NCBI GenBank assembly: GCA_016214895.1
Contig: JACRMR010000002.1
Span: 64,001-128,000 of the forward strand
Direction of reading: 5' to 3'
DNA from: a candidate division KSB1 bacterium
GTDB lineage: Bacteria; Electryoneota; RPQS01
DNA length: 64,000 nucleotides
The notes beneath the pieces were generated by a model. It ran no database searches. It was given only the letters and a program-made list of their open reading frames with translations, and was not told the DNA's origin. The translations under genes were made by a program, and so were the position numbers. Position 1 is the first letter of the stretch, and each line of letters opens with the position of its first letter. This document shows positions 62,361 through 64,000 of the stretch, piece by piece.

Positions 62361-62389
62361 AATGTATAGAGGCATATACGAATTGTCAA
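62361..62389 (-). promoter_or_regulatory. Promoter of the large secreted protein gene
   Basis: On the minus strand consensus TTGACA (62389-62384) and TACATT (62366-62361) with a 17-base spacer, 47 bases upstream of the start codon. Confidence 0.7.
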
Positions 62390-62573
62390 GTGCGTGTCTC
62401 TGTCTCGTCAAATGGATAATTTCGTTTCAACCCGAGCCAAGTGAAGGTTAAACAGCAATTGAACCTGACAAGGTCTGATTACCTGTGATCGAAATGGCAC
62501 TATGAAAAAGCCGCGATGCCTCGCGCACCAGTTGGTCTATGCTGGCTGATACCGCTCGTGAAACAGGCCCCCC

Positions 62574-62589
62574 ATTGCTGAGGAGCCTG
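62574..62589. repeat. 16-base repeat, copy 2
   Basis: ATTGCTGAGGAGCCTG, identical to 58809-58824; 118 bases past the stop of the partial gene to its right. Confidence 0.6.
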
Positions 62590-62706
62590 TCGAACTCTGT
62601 CACCAAAAGCTATTCCGCTCACACGAGCTATTGCGAGATGGCATTGGGCTTTCGCGCACGAACTTCTTCACCTCGATCACGGACTGTGTGATCGGTTCCA
62701 ATCGCC

Positions 62707-64000
62707 TCATTCATTGCGACCAAGCAGCGCGATCGCGGTCTCGCGTGGAGTGTCCACTTCAATCCGCAAGACAGCCGACATCGAGCCGGAATAGGCCTCG
62801 ACCTGATAGAACATGTTGCTCGCAAATCGGATCACACCATGATGCGCATAGGTGGTATCGCTCGTGTAACCGTGGAAGTAGAATGGACCTTCCACCTGAG
62901 GTGAATACCACACGAGGTAGGCGTCGACAACCGCTGGGCAGGCAGGATGTCCGGTTTGAGCGGGTGACCAGTGAATCTCCGCATCCATACCGTTTGGCAG
63001 CACCACGATCTCTGGCGGAAGTGGAGGGAAGGGAGTGCAATCGATGACTTCGACTTTGATCATGGCCGCCGGAACCCACCATGGGGTGTAGCCTTCCGGG
63101 AACTCGTACTGAGCCAGAGCCGCGTGATTCGCCAGCGTGAACAGGTATTTGTCTATTCCCCAATCGGCGATATCAAGGGCATCGTTCCAGTGCGGTTGCC
63201 CCACGCTCCAGTTGGTGAGTGAGGCGACCTGATCGCCGGTGAATTCTCCGGAATGAGCGACCGTAACGTAGTATGTTCCGGGTTCCTCCGGGGCCGTGAG
63301 ACTCAAAGCGACGTCATGGGTGCTGAGACCAGTGGGAATCCAGTTGCTGATGGTCTGATAACTGGTCGAATTCTCGTCCCATCCCCACACCGCCACGAGC
63401 GGAACTACGGCGCTGCCGTTAAGCCAGTTGTCGGCCTCGACCGTGACAGTTCCGGTAATGGGATGTCCGGCACCGATTGTGATCTCGAGCACATTGTTCA
63501 CCACCGGAGTACCATTGAGCTCCCCTCCTACAAGTTCTACCGTTCCATTCTCCATGGGATGAACCGCCACCAGTTCAACCGCTGAGGAATCGAGCGTCCC
63601 GCAGTTAACGATGGTGCTTCCTCCGCTGATGACCGTTGAACGGTGAATGCTCAGAACTCCCCCGACGCCCCCTTGGCCGGTGCAATTGAGGATCGCCGCG
63701 TTGCCGAAACCGCAGGGCGTCGCGACGCTGACCCGCATGTGCCTGAAGTATGCGGCGCCCTCGCTTTCGATGTTGATACCGCACGGGCAGTGAGGCCCGC
63801 AGTTCCCGGTAATCTGCTGAACGATCTGGGCCTGATTTGCGATAATGGTTCCGCCGGGACGAGCAACCAACCAGCCACCGGCCAGCAGCAGAACCGCTCC
63901 GGGTTCGATCCGCAACGTATCACCGGTGCGAACGTTGATGGCCAACTCCGGAATATACGGACTCATTTCGCGGGTTATCGTACCGCGGCAGCGCAAGCCT
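62707..64000 (-). CDS. Secreted beta-rich protein, 5' end outside the window
   Basis: At least 429 residues; the frame remains open at the window edge, so the N-terminus and signal peptide are not visible. The first part looks like a right-handed beta-helix or filler domain (GDTLRIEPGAVLLLAGGWLVARPGGTIIA, key: EPGAVLLLAGGWL), with repeated short strands and a Cys pair (CGPHCPCGINIESEG). The remainder is Ig/fibronectin-like (NGMDAEIHWSPAQTG, VEAYSGSMSAVLRIEV). No catalytic residues or sorting domain visible. It precedes the large secreted protein on the same strand but is separated by a promoter. Confidence 0.65.
   Translation of the reverse strand, partial: GLRCRGTITREMSPYIPELAINVRTGDTLRIEPGAVLLLAGGWLVARPGGTIIANQAQIVQQITGNCGPHCPCGINIESEGAAYFRHMRVSVATPCGFGNAAILNCTGQGGVGGVLSIHRSTVISGGSTIVNCGTLDSSAVELVAVHPMENGTVELVGGELNGTPVVNNVLEITIGAGHPITGTVTVEADNWLNGSAVVPLVAVWGWDENSTSYQTISNWIPTGLSTHDVALSLTAPEEPGTYYVTVAHSGEFTGDQVASLTNWSVGQPHWNDALDIADWGIDKYLFTLANHAALAQYEFPEGYTPWWVPAAMIKVEVIDCTPFPPLPPEIVVLPNGMDAEIHWSPAQTGHPACPAVVDAYLVWYSPQVEGPFYFHGYTSDTTYAHHGVIRFASNMFYQVEAYSGSMSAVLRIEVDTPRETAIALLGRNE

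Larger units (their letters stand above)
62314..62706. other. Intergenic region, 393 bases
   Basis: It carries the promoter at 62361-62389 and a second copy of the 16-base repeat at 62574. Otherwise I see nothing. Confidence 0.6.

Overview
The window is GC-rich chromosomal DNA (roughly 60-65 percent GC by eye in most genes) from a Gram-negative bacterium. Two secreted proteins end in the YPNPFN/FPNPFN-type C-terminal sorting domain of the type IX secretion system. There are also OmpA-family proteins, an outer-membrane-barrel/SppA fusion, and several very large secreted beta-rich proteins. This combination is typical of the FCB superphylum. The promoters I can read are of the general TTGnnn-17-TATATT/TAAATT type, not the Bacteroidota TAnnTTTG type, so an uncultured FCB lineage outside Bacteroidota (Zixibacteria/KSB1/Latescibacterota-like) is my inference, not a demonstration. 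I saw no rRNA, CRISPR array, transposase or complete prophage.

Layout: 1-7.4 kb holds an FAD oxidoreductase, a minus-strand methyltransferase/GT39/membrane-protein operon and a methyltransferase-methyltransferase-GT2 fusion. 7.4-10.6 kb holds housekeeping and small genes (DUF3788, nitronate monooxygenase, a secreted lipocalin-like protein, an ICMT-like methyltransferase). 10.7-12.4 kb is a lower-GC patch with two proteins carrying HEPN-like motifs, beside a small membrane-protein gene followed by tRNA-Val and tRNA-Asp. 13-21.9 kb is envelope-related: an SppA fusion, a coiled-coil OmpA protein, a secreted unknown, an MFS transporter and a T9SS cargo propeller. 22-25.2 kb is a plus-strand run of DMT transporter, metal ABC ATPase and permease, and the peptidoglycan transglycosylase MtgA.

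25.3-35.2 kb holds two divergent giant secreted genes, a GH57-type glycosidase and a 2155-residue subtilisin-like protease with eight tandem Cys-paired repeats. 35.3-38.8 kb is a tightly overlapping aromatic-amino-acid operon (chorismate mutase, DAHP synthase, and a prephenate dehydrogenase fused to an RNA m5U methyltransferase). 38.9-52.3 kb is polysaccharide biosynthesis: a five-domain 1522-residue methyltransferase/glycosyltransferase protein, and a six-gene operon running from an AlgD-like dehydrogenase to a GH13 amylase, bounded by a recognisable promoter and terminator. 52.6-64 kb holds an OmpA/thrombospondin-3 protein, a 31-residue basic protein, a T9SS cargo SBBP protein, an ECF sigma/anti-sigma/cysteine-rich-protein operon, a tRNA-like sequence with clustered GGGTCA repeats, and two further secreted proteins, the last cut by the window edge.

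Across the window a family of composite short repeats recurs: an A-rich GAAAATCGAAA-type tract, then a GATTCCGGC-type GC-rich core, sometimes followed by C/G-rich palindromes. Copies lie between genes, extend reading frames, and in one case sit in frame inside a secreted protein. The most unusual items are this repeat family, the TyrA/RNA-methyltransferase fusion, the barrel/SppA fusion, and the sigma/anti-sigma/Cys-rich module.
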